Under the pieces are notes generated by a model that worked only from the letters and a program-made list of their open reading frames with translations, ran no database searches and was not told the DNA's origin. Below, piece by piece: positions 26,822 to 35,296 of a stretch of DNA of 64,000 nucleotides. This DNA is from an uncultured Ruminococcus sp. (GTDB lineage: Bacteria > Bacillota > Clostridia > Oscillospirales > Ruminococcaceae). Location: the NCBI GenBank assembly GCA_900538575.1, contig UPZA01000009.1:34246-98245 (forward strand), read 5' to 3'. Made by a program: the position numbers and the translations under genes. Every line of letters begins with the position of its first letter. The first letter of the stretch is position 1.

Positions 26822-27883
26822 TTATAATGATTTGATTTCAGATATAAATTCTTCAGTTTTTTTATTAAGCCTTTTGAAATCAATTGCTTTAATATAATTT
26901 TTTTCAAGCTCATCATGTATATCCAAAGCTGTGTTAAGCGCTTTCTGTGCTTCCTCAGCAAGCTCAACAGATCCTTTTTTGTTGAATGAAAGCCGCTGTT
27001 TTTTTGACGATATTATTTCTTTACTATAAAAACGACCGAAATTTATAGTAGCAGCCGTTTCGTTTTCTATTTTGTTAAAGAAGTTAGAAGTCATAAATGC
27101 CAATCCTGTTTCTTCTGAAATAATATGTTCATATGTGGGAATATGATGCATAGTACATTCGCTGACTGTTATATTATAACCACAATTTACAAAATGATCA
27201 GCAATCGCTCTTAAAAAGAAATCACTGCCTGCAAACAAATCATCTTTAATCAAATAGACGCTATAATCTCCGATTAAAGACTGTGTAGAATAATTATCAG
27301 TCGTAAATGCTGAAATCTGTTTATAGCTTATTTTTCCTTTTTCATCTTTTTTATTTTTTATCATGAGTTTTTTGCAAAATCTTGAAATATATGATATCAG
27401 CTTTTCTTTATTCAGTGCGTCTTCACCGATTGTATAAATATCTGAATTTAAAGATGCAAGCGCTTCAATGTAACAACGCACTCTTGCATGATATTTTTGA
27501 TTTTCATCAAATAAATAGTGTATAGCATCAGAATGCTTTTTAAGCTTATTTCCATCCCAAAATTCTCCTAAATTTATGATTTCCTGTGAAGCTCCGGGAT
27601 AAAGCGCCTCGAAAACATGCGGCGCCGTACCGTCAACTATAATTAATTTTTTATCTTCAATTACAACTGCATCGAGAGATCTGATATCCGATGAGCAATA
27701 GTATAAAGATATTGGATGTTCTTTAAATTCGTTTGCAATTTTTTTCATAAGCGTTGATTTTCCGGTACCCGGACCGCCCTTTAATATGTAGGTATAAAAT
27801 CCGGGAGCCTTTATTTGTTCTAAAAATTTTGACTGAAATCCTGACGGAGATGTTCCGCCTAAAAAGTATATTTGCTTTGTCAT
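26822..27883 (-). CDS. P-loop ATPase of the PRK06851 type, function unknown
   Basis: A 353-residue cytosolic NTPase with Walker A GGPGTGKST (36-44), then SLYYCSSDIRSLDAVVI and the characteristic VDGTAPHVFEALYPGASQEIINLGEFWD. I recognise this from the PRK06851 family of Firmicutes, which has two P-loop-like halves. The second half here lacks a clear second Walker A. The biological role of the family is not established. ATG follows GGAGGG. The next upstream gene is an unrelated acetyltransferase 65 bases away. The gene ends in the shared terminator at 26784-26815. Confidence 0.82.
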   Translation of the reverse strand: MTKQIYFLGGTSPSGFQSKFLEQIKAPGFYTYILKGGPGTGKSTLMKKIANEFKEHPISLYYCSSDIRSLDAVVIEDKKLIIVDGTAPHVFEALYPGASQEIINLGEFWDGNKLKKHSDAIHYLFDENQKYHARVRCYIEALASLNSDIYTIGEDALNKEKLISYISRFCKKLMIKNKKDEKGKISYKQISAFTTDNYSTQSLIGDYSVYLIKDDLFAGSDFFLRAIADHFVNCGYNITVSECTMHHIPTYEHIISEETGLAFMTSNFFNKIENETAATINFGRFYSKEIISSKKQRLSFNKKGSVELAEEAQKALNTALDIHDELEKNYIKAIDFKRLNKKTEEFISEIKSL

Positions 27884-27948
27884 ATTGTTCCCTCCGTAGG
27901 TTTTGTTTACTTTATTATTTTATGATACAGATGGGAATTTGACACTAT

Positions 27949-28338
27949 TCAGTTAATTTTCATAATCGGAATCTGATCATTGCATATATTCATTCCACAC
28001 TTTTTATAGAATTCGGCCTTTTCATTACTGCATATCAATATTCTTCTATAGTAATCTCGATATATTTCAAGCATTTCTGAGACAAGCGCTTTACCTATAC
28101 CTTTATTTTGATAATCAGGACTTATAAGAAGATAAGGAAAAAAAACATTCATACCTCCATCAGATATAGCGGTCATCAATCCTATAAGCTTTTCGTTTTC
28201 GCGGCATGACAATACAGTTTCACTTGTTAAAACAGAATATAAAAGCTTTTCAGGGTATCCGGCAGATTCCCAGTTAACTGATAAGAATAGCTTAGTGATT
28301 TCATCTTGTGAAAAATTCTTTGATCGATTTATTTCCAT
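27949..28338 (-). CDS. Small GNAT-family N-acetyltransferase
   Basis: A 129-residue acetyltransferase. The acetyl-CoA motif is YQNKGIGKAL (about 77-86), preceded by strand FFPYLLISPD and followed by the helix VSEMLEIYRD. ILICSNEKAEFYKKCGM is the usual late segment. GGAG lies before the ATG. The closest known relatives by pattern are general GNATs acting on small amines or protein N-termini, and the substrate cannot be read. It is transcribed away from pduL. Confidence 0.83.
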   Translation of the reverse strand: MEINRSKNFSQDEITKLFLSVNWESAGYPEKLLYSVLTSETVLSCRENEKLIGLMTAISDGGMNVFFPYLLISPDYQNKGIGKALVSEMLEIYRDYYRRILICSNEKAEFYKKCGMNICNDQIPIMKIN

Positions 28339-28424
28339 TGTAATCTCCTGACAATGAGTTTTTATATAACACTTATATTATATCTTTTTTTTAGCTATAT
28401 ATTCTTATTATAAATTAAAATATC

Positions 28425-28453
28425 TTGACCTATGATGAAAAAAGTAGTAAAAT
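28425..28453 (+). promoter_or_regulatory. SigA promoter of the PduL-type gene, with a leader hairpin
   Basis: TTGACC (28425-28430), 17 bases, TAAAAT (28448-28453). An upstream in-frame ATG at 28432 lies inside the promoter, which supports the start at 28513. The leader has a small hairpin CCGTGA / TCACGG (28475-28492). Confidence 0.7.
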
Positions 28454-28512
28454 ATATAAAGATAATTAAAAAGTCCGTGAATAATGTCACGGCAGAAAGG
28501 CTGTTTATTATT

Positions 28513-29091
28513 ATGTCAAACAAATTTATAGTTGAAACATCTGCAAGGCATGTACATCTTACTCAAGAACATCTTGAAATCTTATTTGGTAAAAATGCGA
28601 AACTTACAAACAAAAAAGATCTTTCCCAACCCGGACAATTTGCTTGTGAAGAGAGAGTTACAATAGTTGGACCTAAAAAATCAATGCCCAATGTTTCAAT
28701 TTTAGGTCCGGTACGTCCGGAAACGCAAGTAGAGCTTTCTGCTACCGATGCACGTTCAATCGGTATATCTGCACCAATAAGGGAATCTGGCGATATAGAG
28801 GGATCAGGCGCCTGTAAAATAATAGGACCGGAAGGAGAAGTTGAAATCAGTCAAGGCGTTATAATAGCTAAGCGTCATATTCATCTTACGCCTGAAGACG
28901 CCCTTCAAATGAATGTTAAAGATAAGGATATTGTATGGGTTAAATTAGATACAAAAGAAAGAAAAGCAATATTAGGTGATGTTGTTGTAAGAGTTTCTCC
29001 TAAATATGCTGCAGCTATGCATATTGATACAGATGAATCAAATGCTGTTTCAGCTTATAATGGTCTTGAAGGAGAAATAATAAATATTTAA
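28513..29091 (+). CDS. pduL: PduL-type phosphotransacylase
   Basis: Converts acyl-CoA plus phosphate to acyl-phosphate and CoA, unrelated in fold to Pta. The 192 residues contain the two PduL repeats with their metal-binding histidines: ETSARHVHLTQEHL (about 7-20) and AKRHIHLTPEDAL (about 120). There is no N-terminal encapsulation peptide and no microcompartment gene nearby. A free cytosolic role in acetyl-phosphate or propionyl-phosphate formation with an acetate kinase encoded elsewhere is therefore most likely. The start is ATG 28513, with AAAGG about 12 bases upstream. It is monocistronic, ending in a clean terminator. Confidence 0.9.
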   Translation: MSNKFIVETSARHVHLTQEHLEILFGKNAKLTNKKDLSQPGQFACEERVTIVGPKKSMPNVSILGPVRPETQVELSATDARSIGISAPIRESGDIEGSGACKIIGPEGEVEISQGVIIAKRHIHLTPEDALQMNVKDKDIVWVKLDTKERKAILGDVVVRVSPKYAAAMHIDTDESNAVSAYNGLEGEIINI

Positions 29092-29092
29092 A

Positions 29093-29124
29093 AAAAGCGG
29101 CTAAGAAAAATCTTAGCCGCTTTT
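29093..29124 (+). terminator. Terminator of the PduL-type gene
   Basis: A 14-bp stem, AAAAGCGGCTAAGA / TCTTAGCCGCTTTT, with AAAA loop, immediately after the stop codon. Confidence 0.93.
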
Positions 29125-29190
29125 ATATTATAGAAGTAAAAATTATAAAAAACTGTTAGTTTTTTTAATAAAAATTCAAGGGGGATTTAA

Positions 29191-29457
29191 ATGACACGAA
29201 AAGAAATGATATTACAAATGTTTTTAACTCAATATGAAACAATGACTGCCGACATTGACGAGTTACAAAGGCGGTTAAGATATCGGAGAGTTACAACAAT
29301 AGATTGTCTTGAACTTATCATAGCGATAGAACGTTATGAAATGCTTCACGAAATGGAGCGTTGGATATTCCAGATAATGAAGATAGACGAAAAAGGAGAA
29401 TTTGAAAAGCTTTTTGAAAAGTTTGAAAACGAACAGAAAAACAAAGTTAAGTTTTAG
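29191..29457 (+). CDS. Small helical protein, function unknown
   Basis: An 88-residue, highly charged, probably all-helical protein with no cysteine-rich motif, no signal peptide and no membrane segment; I do not recognise it. It starts at ATG after AAGGGGG, a strong RBS that supports translation. The last 30 residues are Glu/Lys/Phe rich and resemble a short amphipathic coiled coil. It lies between the PduL gene and a Xer-type recombinase gene that has its own promoter, so it may be a separate unit. Confidence 0.65.
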   Translation: MTRKEMILQMFLTQYETMTADIDELQRRLRYRRVTTIDCLELIIAIERYEMLHEMERWIFQIMKIDEKGEFEKLFEKFENEQKNKVKF

Positions 29458-29524
29458 CGTTTTAACCTCGCAATAAAAAATATTTTTTTCTGTTGAAAAC
29501 TCAAGTTAAGGATATGTAAGAAAG

Positions 29525-29553
29525 TTGCATAAAAGCCGTAAACATGATATAAT
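29525..29553 (+). promoter_or_regulatory. SigA promoter of the Xer-type recombinase gene
   Basis: TTGCAT (29525-29530), 17 bases, TATAAT (29548-29553). The leader of about 80 bases contains the long palindrome at 29596-29627. Confidence 0.8.
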
Positions 29554-29595
29554 GGAGATAAATTAAACAGAAAAGGGAGAGAATAAAAAAACACG

Positions 29596-29627
29596 TTATT
29601 GCGCTAAATATAAGTTTAGCGCAATAA
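29596..29627 (+). repeat. Perfect 13-bp inverted repeat in the recombinase leader
   Basis: TTATTGCGCTAAA, spacer TATAAG, then TTTAGCGCAATAA: 13 matching base pairs with a 6-nt centre, 14 bases before the ATG. No T run follows, so it is not a terminator. As RNA it would sit against the weak RBS GTGGTG. As DNA, its arm-6-arm shape resembles a tyrosine-recombinase core site or an operator. Confidence 0.75.
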
Positions 29628-29641
29628 GTAGTGGTGAAATT

Positions 29642-30643
29642 ATGAATAAATCAAAATTAAATGATTATCCAGAATTTTTAAATGATTACTGGTTTAATTT
29701 AGTAGTCGCCAAAGGCAAATCTGAAAGAACTGTTGAGGGTTATCTGATAGATATACGAACTTTTTTACGATATTTAATTTATATTGATTCAACTGATGAT
29801 ATTGAATTTAATATGATATCCATAAAAAAATTTGATGTAAATAATTTAGAACAAGTTAATTTAAAAAAAATTTATGAATATATATACTTTTTACGAGATG
29901 ACCGTAAAAATAATTCAAAAACTATATCAAGAAAAATATCATCATTAAAAAGTCTTTATAAATATCTCACTAAAAATGTAATGTTAATTAATAATGATCC
30001 TACAGTTAATTTGGAACTACCTACAATAAAAAAATCCCTGCCAAAATATCTTACCCTTGAACAAAGCGAAAAACTTTTGGATTCAGCCTCAAATTCTGGT
30101 AAAGAATCATTGCGTGATTATTGTATAATAACACTGTTTTTAAATTGCGGAATGCGCTTAAGCGAACTTGTCGGACTTAACATTAACGATATAAATTTTA
30201 ATGAAAGCAAAATGAAGTTATTAGGTAAAGGAAATAAAGAACGTTATATCTATTTTAATAACGCCTGTAAAATTGCTTTAGCGGAATATCTAAATTCGCG
30301 TGAAAATTCAATAAACGATCCTGACGCAGTATTCTTAAGTAGGAAAAATAAGCGAATCAGTAAAAGGCGTGTTGAGCAAATAGTTAATGAATCAATCAAA
30401 AAAATAGGATTATCCGGTCAGGGATACTCTGTTCATAAACTCAGACATACTGCCGCAACACTCATGTATCAACATGGAAATGTTGATACTTTAACACTCA
30501 AAGAAATACTTGGCCATAAAAGTATTGCCACAACAGAAATATACACTCATTTATCAAATGAAATTCTGAAAAATGCCGCAGATAATTCACCATTAGCAAA
30601 TATTCATCATAAAATTAAGGATAAAAATAACGAAAATGAATGA
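29642..30643 (+). CDS. Tyrosine recombinase of the XerC/XerD type
   Basis: Site-specific DNA recombinase, 333 residues, slightly longer than XerC/D (about 300). An N-terminal SAM-like core-binding domain (about 10-125) is followed by the catalytic domain with all expected residues: R172, K196, H265, R268, H292 and nucleophile Y301. The C-terminus (to 333) is Lys/Asn rich. It could be the chromosome-dimer resolvase, but the extra 25-residue insert near 48-72 and the lack of phage genes nearby leave the role open. It has its own promoter and an unusual palindromic leader. It converges on trxB with only five bases between stop codons. Confidence 0.9.
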   Translation: MNKSKLNDYPEFLNDYWFNLVVAKGKSERTVEGYLIDIRTFLRYLIYIDSTDDIEFNMISIKKFDVNNLEQVNLKKIYEYIYFLRDDRKNNSKTISRKISSLKSLYKYLTKNVMLINNDPTVNLELPTIKKSLPKYLTLEQSEKLLDSASNSGKESLRDYCIITLFLNCGMRLSELVGLNINDINFNESKMKLLGKGNKERYIYFNNACKIALAEYLNSRENSINDPDAVFLSRKNKRISKRRVEQIVNESIKKIGLSGQGYSVHKLRHTAATLMYQHGNVDTLTLKEILGHKSIATTEIYTHLSNEILKNAADNSPLANIHHKIKDKNNENE

Positions 30644-30648
30644 ATACA

Positions 30649-31563
30649 TCATATATTATTTTTATTTAAATAATCTTCTGCTGAAACTGCGCAGCAGGCG
30701 CCGTCTGATACTGCCGTCACAATTTGTCTGAGTCTTTTTTTACGAACATCACCCGCTGCAAATAGTCCCGGTACAGATGTGATTCCGTTTTCATCTGCTA
30801 TTATATATCCGTTATCATCTAATGTTACCTTATTTTTTAATAATGCAGTATTCGGCTTTATACCTATAGCTATAAATATGCCGTCTGTCAAAATATTTTT
30901 TTCAGTTTTATTCTGAATTAAGTTTATTGATTTTATTTTTTGATTTCCCATGATTTCTATTATCTCAGAATTTAATAAAAATTCTACGTTAACAGCGGCT
31001 TTTAGTTTTTTCTGCAATGATTTATTGGCTCTGAATACACTTCTTCTATGAACAAGATAAACCTTTTCTGCAATTTTAGAAAGAAGCAATGCATAACTAA
31101 AGGCAGTATCACCGCCTCCTACTACAGTTACAGTTTTTCCTTTATAAAATGCTCCGTCGCATGTAGCGCAATATGAAACTCCTTTTCCATAAAATTCATC
31201 TTCTCCTTTAACTCCAAGCTTTAAATGATTAGCTCCAGCCGCATATATTAAAGACCTGGATTTAAGATAATATCCATTTTTAAAATTTACAATATAAGAA
31301 CCGTTACTGAAATTAATTTTAGTTGCTTCTCCTTCATAGAATTCTACACCTAATTTTAATGCATGTTCTCGAAATTTCATACCAAGTTCATATCCATTTT
31401 CACCATATAATCCCAAATAATTTTCTATACGGTCGCTTTCAGAAATCTGACCTGTACCAAAATGAATTTTCTCAACGACTATTGTTTTAAGCTGATCACG
31501 CACTGCGTAAATAGAAGCCGAAAGTCCGGCGGGGCCGCTTCCTATAATTATAACATCATACAT
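30649..31563 (-). CDS. trxB: Thioredoxin-disulfide reductase family protein
   Basis: Flavoprotein that passes electrons from NADPH to thioredoxin. The 304-residue product begins MYDVIIIGSGPAG with the FAD-binding GxGxxG. It has the redox pair CATC (C132, C135), the NADPH motif VGGGDTAFSYA and the C-terminal FAD motif GLFAAGDV. The start at 31563 is chosen because AAAGGA lies nine bases before it. In-frame Met codons farther upstream sit on or before the RBS. A thioredoxin gene is not adjacent, so a ferredoxin- or F420-dependent relative cannot be fully excluded, though HRR in VHRRSVFRA favours NADPH. Confidence 0.9.
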   Translation of the reverse strand: MYDVIIIGSGPAGLSASIYAVRDQLKTIVVEKIHFGTGQISESDRIENYLGLYGENGYELGMKFREHALKLGVEFYEGEATKINFSNGSYIVNFKNGYYLKSRSLIYAAGANHLKLGVKGEDEFYGKGVSYCATCDGAFYKGKTVTVVGGGDTAFSYALLLSKIAEKVYLVHRRSVFRANKSLQKKLKAAVNVEFLLNSEIIEIMGNQKIKSINLIQNKTEKNILTDGIFIAIGIKPNTALLKNKVTLDDNGYIIADENGITSVPGLFAAGDVRKKRLRQIVTAVSDGACCAVSAEDYLNKNNI

Positions 31564-31640
31564 AATTGTCATTCCTTTTATAAATACTTTTATAATGTTA
31601 TATGCAATATTATAACCACTATTCAAGAATACGTTTATAA

Positions 31641-31672
31641 AAAATACGGACGCTGTTAAACGTCCGTATTTT
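31641..31672 (-). terminator. Terminator of pnp
   Basis: A 12-bp stem, AAAATACGGACG / CGTCCGTATTTT, with an 8-nt loop. The pnp stop codon is two bases beyond, and the minus strand continues with TTTTTTAT-like T runs. Confidence 0.93.
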
Positions 31673-31673
31673 A

Positions 31674-33788
31674 TTATTGATTATTCTTAGCTTCCAAATC
31701 AGCTAAAGCATCTTTTCTTGAAAGGTTAATTCTTCCTTGTTTGTCTATTTCAACTACTTTTACAAGTATTTCATCTCCGATAGAAACAACATCTTCAACC
31801 TTTTCAACTCTGTTCTTTTCAAGCTTAGATATATGAACAAGTCCGTCTTTTCCAGGCGCAATTTCAACAAATGCTCCGAAGGTCATAAGTCTTACAACCT
31901 TGCCTTTATATATTTCTCCAACCTTAGGGCCGTTAGCAATTGTTTGTACTATGGCAAGAGCCTTATTGCAATTTTCAAGGTCAACTCCGGAAATGAACAC
32001 ATTTCCGTCTTCATTTATATCAATTTTCACATCGCATTCAGAAGTTATCTTCTGAATAATTTTGCCGCCCTGACCAATAACTTCTCTTATTTTTTCAACA
32101 TCGATTTTGGTTTGAATCATTTTAGGCGCATATTTATTAACAGTAGCTCTTGATTCTGGAATTGCCTTAAGCATAATTTCATCGAGAATATAAAGTCTTG
32201 CTTTTCTTGTCTTTTCAAATGCTTCTTTAATTATTTCAGGCGTTAAACCATCAACTTTGATATCAACCTGAATAGCAGTTATTCCTTTATGAGTGCCTCC
32301 CACCTTAAAGTCCATATCTCCGAAAAAGTCTTCCAGCCCCTGAATATCAACCATTGTCATGAAATCATCACTGTCCGGCTTGGTAATAAGTCCGCAGGAA
32401 ATACCTGCAACAGGAGCTTTAATCGGAACACCTGCGTCCATAAGAGCAAGCGTAGAGCCGCAGATTGAACCTTGTGACGTAGAACCGTTAGAGGAAAGCA
32501 CCTCTGAAACAAGCCTTATGGCATATGGAAACTCTTCTACAGAAGGCAGTACCGGTTCCAGGGCTCTCTCAGCGAGTGCACCATGACCTATTTCACGTCT
32601 TCCAGGACCTCTGCTTGGTTTAGTTTCACCTACAGAATATGATGGGAAATTATAATGATGCATATACCTTTTAGACTCTTCTTCATCAATTCCATCTATG
32701 CGCTGTGCATCGCTAACAGGGCCGAGCGTAGCGATTGTTAAAACCTGAGTTTGTCCTCTTGTAAATAATCCAGAACCATGAACTCTCGGTAATACATTTA
32801 CTTCTGCAGCTAAAGGTCTTATTTCATCTATTCCTCTTCCGTCAACGCGCTTACCGTCATAAAGCCAGTTTCTAACTATTTTTTTCTGAAGCTTGTAAAT
32901 GCATTCGTCAATCATAGCTTCTTTTTCAGGATATATTTCATCAAATTTTATATGAATATCATCCTTGATCGGCTGAAGTCTTTCTTCGCGTACATTTTTA
33001 TCGTTTGTGTCAAGAGCTATCTTTACTCTGTCTGAAGCGAACTCCTCAATTGCGTCGAACATATCATGATCAACTTCCTGAGATTCAAATTCAAACTTCT
33101 TTTTACCTATTTGTGATTTAATATCATTTATAAATGCTACTATTTTTTTTATTTCATCATGACCTTTTATAATAGCGTCAAGCATAATATCGTCCTGTAC
33201 CTGATTAGCTCCGGCTTCAATCATAACTATTTTTTCAGCAGAACCGGCAACAGTAAGATTTAAATCAGTTTTTTCTCTTTGTTCAAGCGTAGGATTAAGG
33301 ACTATTTCACCGTTTACAAGTCCAACGCTTATACCGGCAATCGGACCGTTCCATGGTATATCAGAAATAGAGAGAGCTATAGAGGTTGCAATCATACCTG
33401 TAATTTCCGGAGAACAATCAGGATCAACTGCAAGAACTGTCATTACAACTGAAACATCATTTCTCATATCCTTTGGAAAAAGCGGTCTTATCGGTCGGTC
33501 AACCATTCTTGAAGTAAGAATTGCCTTTTCAGACGGTTTCCCTTCTCTTTTAGTAAACGAGCCGGGTATTTTACCAACTGAGTATAAGCGTTCCTCATAA
33601 TCAACTGAAAGCGGGAAAAAGTCAATACCTTCCCTTGGCTTAACGCTTGCCGTAACATTTGCCATTACAACTGTCTCGCCATAATGCACCCAGCAAGAAC
33701 CATTAGAAAGTTCGCAGGTCTTACCTGTTTCAACCATAAGTTCTCTGCCGGCAAACTGCGTTTTAAAAGTTTTATAATTTTCGAACAT
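31674..33788 (-). CDS. pnp: Polyribonucleotide nucleotidyltransferase (PNPase)
   Basis: Phosphorolytic 3'-to-5' exoribonuclease and RNA-degradosome component, 704 residues. Two RNase PH domains are joined by a helical linker. The second carries the motif SNGSTSQGSICGSTLALMDAGVP and the catalytic aspartates near DIQGLEDFFGDMDFKVGGT. A KH domain (about 560-615, VIGQGGKIIQKI) and an S1 domain (about 625-695, GKVVRLMTFGAFVEI) follow. ATG follows CAGGAGG. It lies downstream of rpsO, the common bacterial arrangement, and its leader contains a long imperfect hairpin. No separate promoter is obvious, so much of its message may come from rpsO read-through. Confidence 0.98.
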   Translation of the reverse strand: MFENYKTFKTQFAGRELMVETGKTCELSNGSCWVHYGETVVMANVTASVKPREGIDFFPLSVDYEERLYSVGKIPGSFTKREGKPSEKAILTSRMVDRPIRPLFPKDMRNDVSVVMTVLAVDPDCSPEITGMIATSIALSISDIPWNGPIAGISVGLVNGEIVLNPTLEQREKTDLNLTVAGSAEKIVMIEAGANQVQDDIMLDAIIKGHDEIKKIVAFINDIKSQIGKKKFEFESQEVDHDMFDAIEEFASDRVKIALDTNDKNVREERLQPIKDDIHIKFDEIYPEKEAMIDECIYKLQKKIVRNWLYDGKRVDGRGIDEIRPLAAEVNVLPRVHGSGLFTRGQTQVLTIATLGPVSDAQRIDGIDEEESKRYMHHYNFPSYSVGETKPSRGPGRREIGHGALAERALEPVLPSVEEFPYAIRLVSEVLSSNGSTSQGSICGSTLALMDAGVPIKAPVAGISCGLITKPDSDDFMTMVDIQGLEDFFGDMDFKVGGTHKGITAIQVDIKVDGLTPEIIKEAFEKTRKARLYILDEIMLKAIPESRATVNKYAPKMIQTKIDVEKIREVIGQGGKIIQKITSECDVKIDINEDGNVFISGVDLENCNKALAIVQTIANGPKVGEIYKGKVVRLMTFGAFVEIAPGKDGLVHISKLEKNRVEKVEDVVSIGDEILVKVVEIDKQGRINLSRKDALADLEAKNNQ

Positions 33789-33814
33789 AAACTGCCTCCT
33801 GTTTCAGTAGCAGC

Positions 33815-33868
33815 TTTAGCAATAAACCCTGAACCTTATAAAAATAAGGTTTACGATTTAATGCTAAA
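33815..33868 (-). ncRNA. Imperfect long hairpin in the pnp leader
   Basis: Outer stem TTTAGCA / TGCTAAA and inner 8-bp stem AACCTTAT / ATAAGGTT with AAAA loop, about 27-80 bases before the pnp start. In other bacteria the rpsO-pnp region holds an RNase III-cut stem through which PNPase represses itself; that is the analogy here, not proof. Confidence 0.5.
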
Positions 33869-33905
33869 ATAACCACTACTGTATTAATTTTAAATTCATT
33901 TAGAT

Positions 33906-33939
33906 AAAAAGGCAGAAAGGATTTCTCCCGACTGCCTTT
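33906..33939 (-). terminator. Terminator after rpsO
   Basis: AAAGGCAG / CTGCCTTT with an internal short stem, followed on the minus strand by TTTTTATC. Probably a partial terminator, since pnp downstream has no clear promoter. Confidence 0.75.
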
Positions 33940-33950
33940 CAAATAAAGGA

Positions 33951-34217
33951 TTACTTACGGATTCCAAGCTTTTCAATAATTGCTCGGTATCTGTTAATAT
34001 CCTTTTTCTTAAGATAATTAAGAAGATTACGTCTGTGACCTACCATCTTAAGAAGACCTCTTCTGGAATGATGATCCTTCTTGTGAATCTTCAGGTGTTC
34101 AGTTAAGTCGTTTATTCTTTTTGTAAGAATAGCGATCTGAACCTCCGGAGAACCGGTATCATTCTCGTGAGTCTTGTTTGCTTCAATAACAGCTGTTTTT
34201 TCTTCTTTCAGTAACAT
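33951..34217 (-). CDS. rpsO: 30S ribosomal protein S15
   Basis: Primary binder of the 16S rRNA central domain, 88 residues, the standard length. The S15 signature is present: [67 protein letters not shown] precedes the ATG. It has its own consensus-like promoter and a structured leader of about 85 bases that could be an S15 autoregulatory site. It is followed by pnp. Confidence 0.98.
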   Translation of the reverse strand: MLLKEEKTAVIEANKTHENDTGSPEVQIAILTKRINDLTEHLKIHKKDHHSRRGLLKMVGHRRNLLNYLKKKDINRYRAIIEKLGIRK

Positions 34218-34220
34218 GTT

Positions 34221-34307
34221 TTCACCTCTTTAATTATTTTCCTATGTCATAGTAAAAGGCAGGTAAACTCCGTATTAGGCTTAACCCTTAAACCATGCGC
34301 ATGGACG
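34221..34307 (-). ncRNA. Structured leader of rpsO (possible S15 autoregulatory element)
   Basis: Two adjacent foldable elements in the leader RNA: the palindrome CCATGCGCATGG and the hairpin GGTTTAA-GGG-TTAAGCC (one G-U), which share the GG between them. Several bacteria regulate rpsO by S15 binding to such leaders. I cannot match a specific described class. Confidence 0.4.
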
Positions 34308-34313
34308 ATTAAT

Positions 34314-34342
34314 ATTATAACATATTTTTATTATATTGTAAA
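34314..34342 (-). promoter_or_regulatory. SigA promoter of rpsO
   Basis: TTTACA (34337-34342), 17 bases, TATAAT (34314-34319) with an extended TG, on the minus strand. Confidence 0.8.
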
Positions 34343-34358
34343 GGGATTTTATAAAAAT

Positions 34359-35276
34359 CTAAGATATTATTTTTCCTTTTTTAGATTTTTTCTTCTTTTC
34401 AATAGGCTTTTCTTTACCGCCTTTATCCTCAAATAATACCTCGTTATCATTTTCAGAAATAATTAGTTCAGGGTTTATCTCGCCTCTTTGTTCATAAAAT
34501 GGGTTAATAACATATTTCTGAATTATAGGGTAAGAATTGAAGCAAATAATAAATGCAAGAATAGACGCAGGAACAAAAGGAAGAAATAGAATAAAATTCA
34601 AATTAATTAATATTAAAATTATAAATATTGCTATAATAACAGATGTAGAAAGTAAAGTTATCAGGTTTTTTTTCAATGCAACACATGCTAATGCTAACGA
34701 ATTTTTTATTATATTTTTAAATGATATATCTGTTGCTACAATCATAAGAAAAGCATAATAATTCATCATTATCACGACTAACGCTATGCTTATGCTAATA
34801 ATAAAAGGTATCATTAAAAGTTGGTTTCCATAAGCTTCAGAAAGCTTAGGGTAAACATAAACGGCCGATCCGATAGATACGGCAATGATTAAATCCAATA
34901 AACCAAGGATAAAAGACTTTTTGTAATTTTTAGAAAACGCTTCTTTAAAATCCGTTAATATAAATGAATGCCTTTCAAGTGTATAATTACGAAGAATTTT
35001 CATCATACCCGCAGTTGCCGGTCCGAATACTGCCGCAAAAGCACATAAACATATTATAATTATAATAGCTGCAATTTTAGAGTTTGAAACCCTTAAAAAA
35101 GCATAACCGGCAAGCAAAATTGGAATAAAAAAAACTGAATATAGCATATTGACCTGAATAAGTTTCCAAAACTTTCTGAATAAAAGTTCAAAAAATCTGA
35201 AAACACCTTTCTTTTTTGGAGCGTTTTTTGGTATGCCCACTCCCGCGCTTTCATAATCCGAACCGAAAATTCCCAT
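34359..35276 (-). CDS. DUF624 (YesL-like) membrane protein
   Basis: A 305-residue integral membrane protein with about six hydrophobic segments. The family pattern is FRFFELLFRKFWKLIQVNMLYSVFFIPIL near the start. GPATAGMMKILRNYTLERHSFILTDFKEAFSKNYKKSFILGLLD follows, typical of DUF624/YesL. The C-terminal 60 residues are cytoplasmic and end in a Lys-rich tail. YesL-like genes often sit with sugar ABC transporters; here it instead follows a SpoIIM-like gene by 20 bases, and no transporter is near. Function is unknown. Confidence 0.82.
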   Translation of the reverse strand: MGIFGSDYESAGVGIPKNAPKKKGVFRFFELLFRKFWKLIQVNMLYSVFFIPILLAGYAFLRVSNSKIAAIIIIICLCAFAAVFGPATAGMMKILRNYTLERHSFILTDFKEAFSKNYKKSFILGLLDLIIAVSIGSAVYVYPKLSEAYGNQLLMIPFIISISIALVVIMMNYYAFLMIVATDISFKNIIKNSLALACVALKKNLITLLSTSVIIAIFIILILINLNFILFLPFVPASILAFIICFNSYPIIQKYVINPFYEQRGEINPELIISENDNEVLFEDKGGKEKPIEKKKKSKKGKIIS

Positions 35277-35296
35277 TAATATTTACACTCCTTGTT

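Noticed and set aside
28432..28512. PduL start at the in-frame ATG 28432
   Set aside because: That ATG sits between the -35 and -10 of a good promoter, and the protein beginning at 28513 matches the PduL N-terminus.
29147..29165. A/T-only hairpin AAAAAACT / AGTTTTTT before the 88-residue gene
   Set aside because: Too weak and low in complexity to call a terminator or regulatory stem.
29458..30648. Prophage or integrative element around the Xer-type recombinase
   Set aside because: No phage, transposition or conjugation genes are nearby, base composition is like the surroundings and the flanking genes are housekeeping; no attachment repeats were seen.
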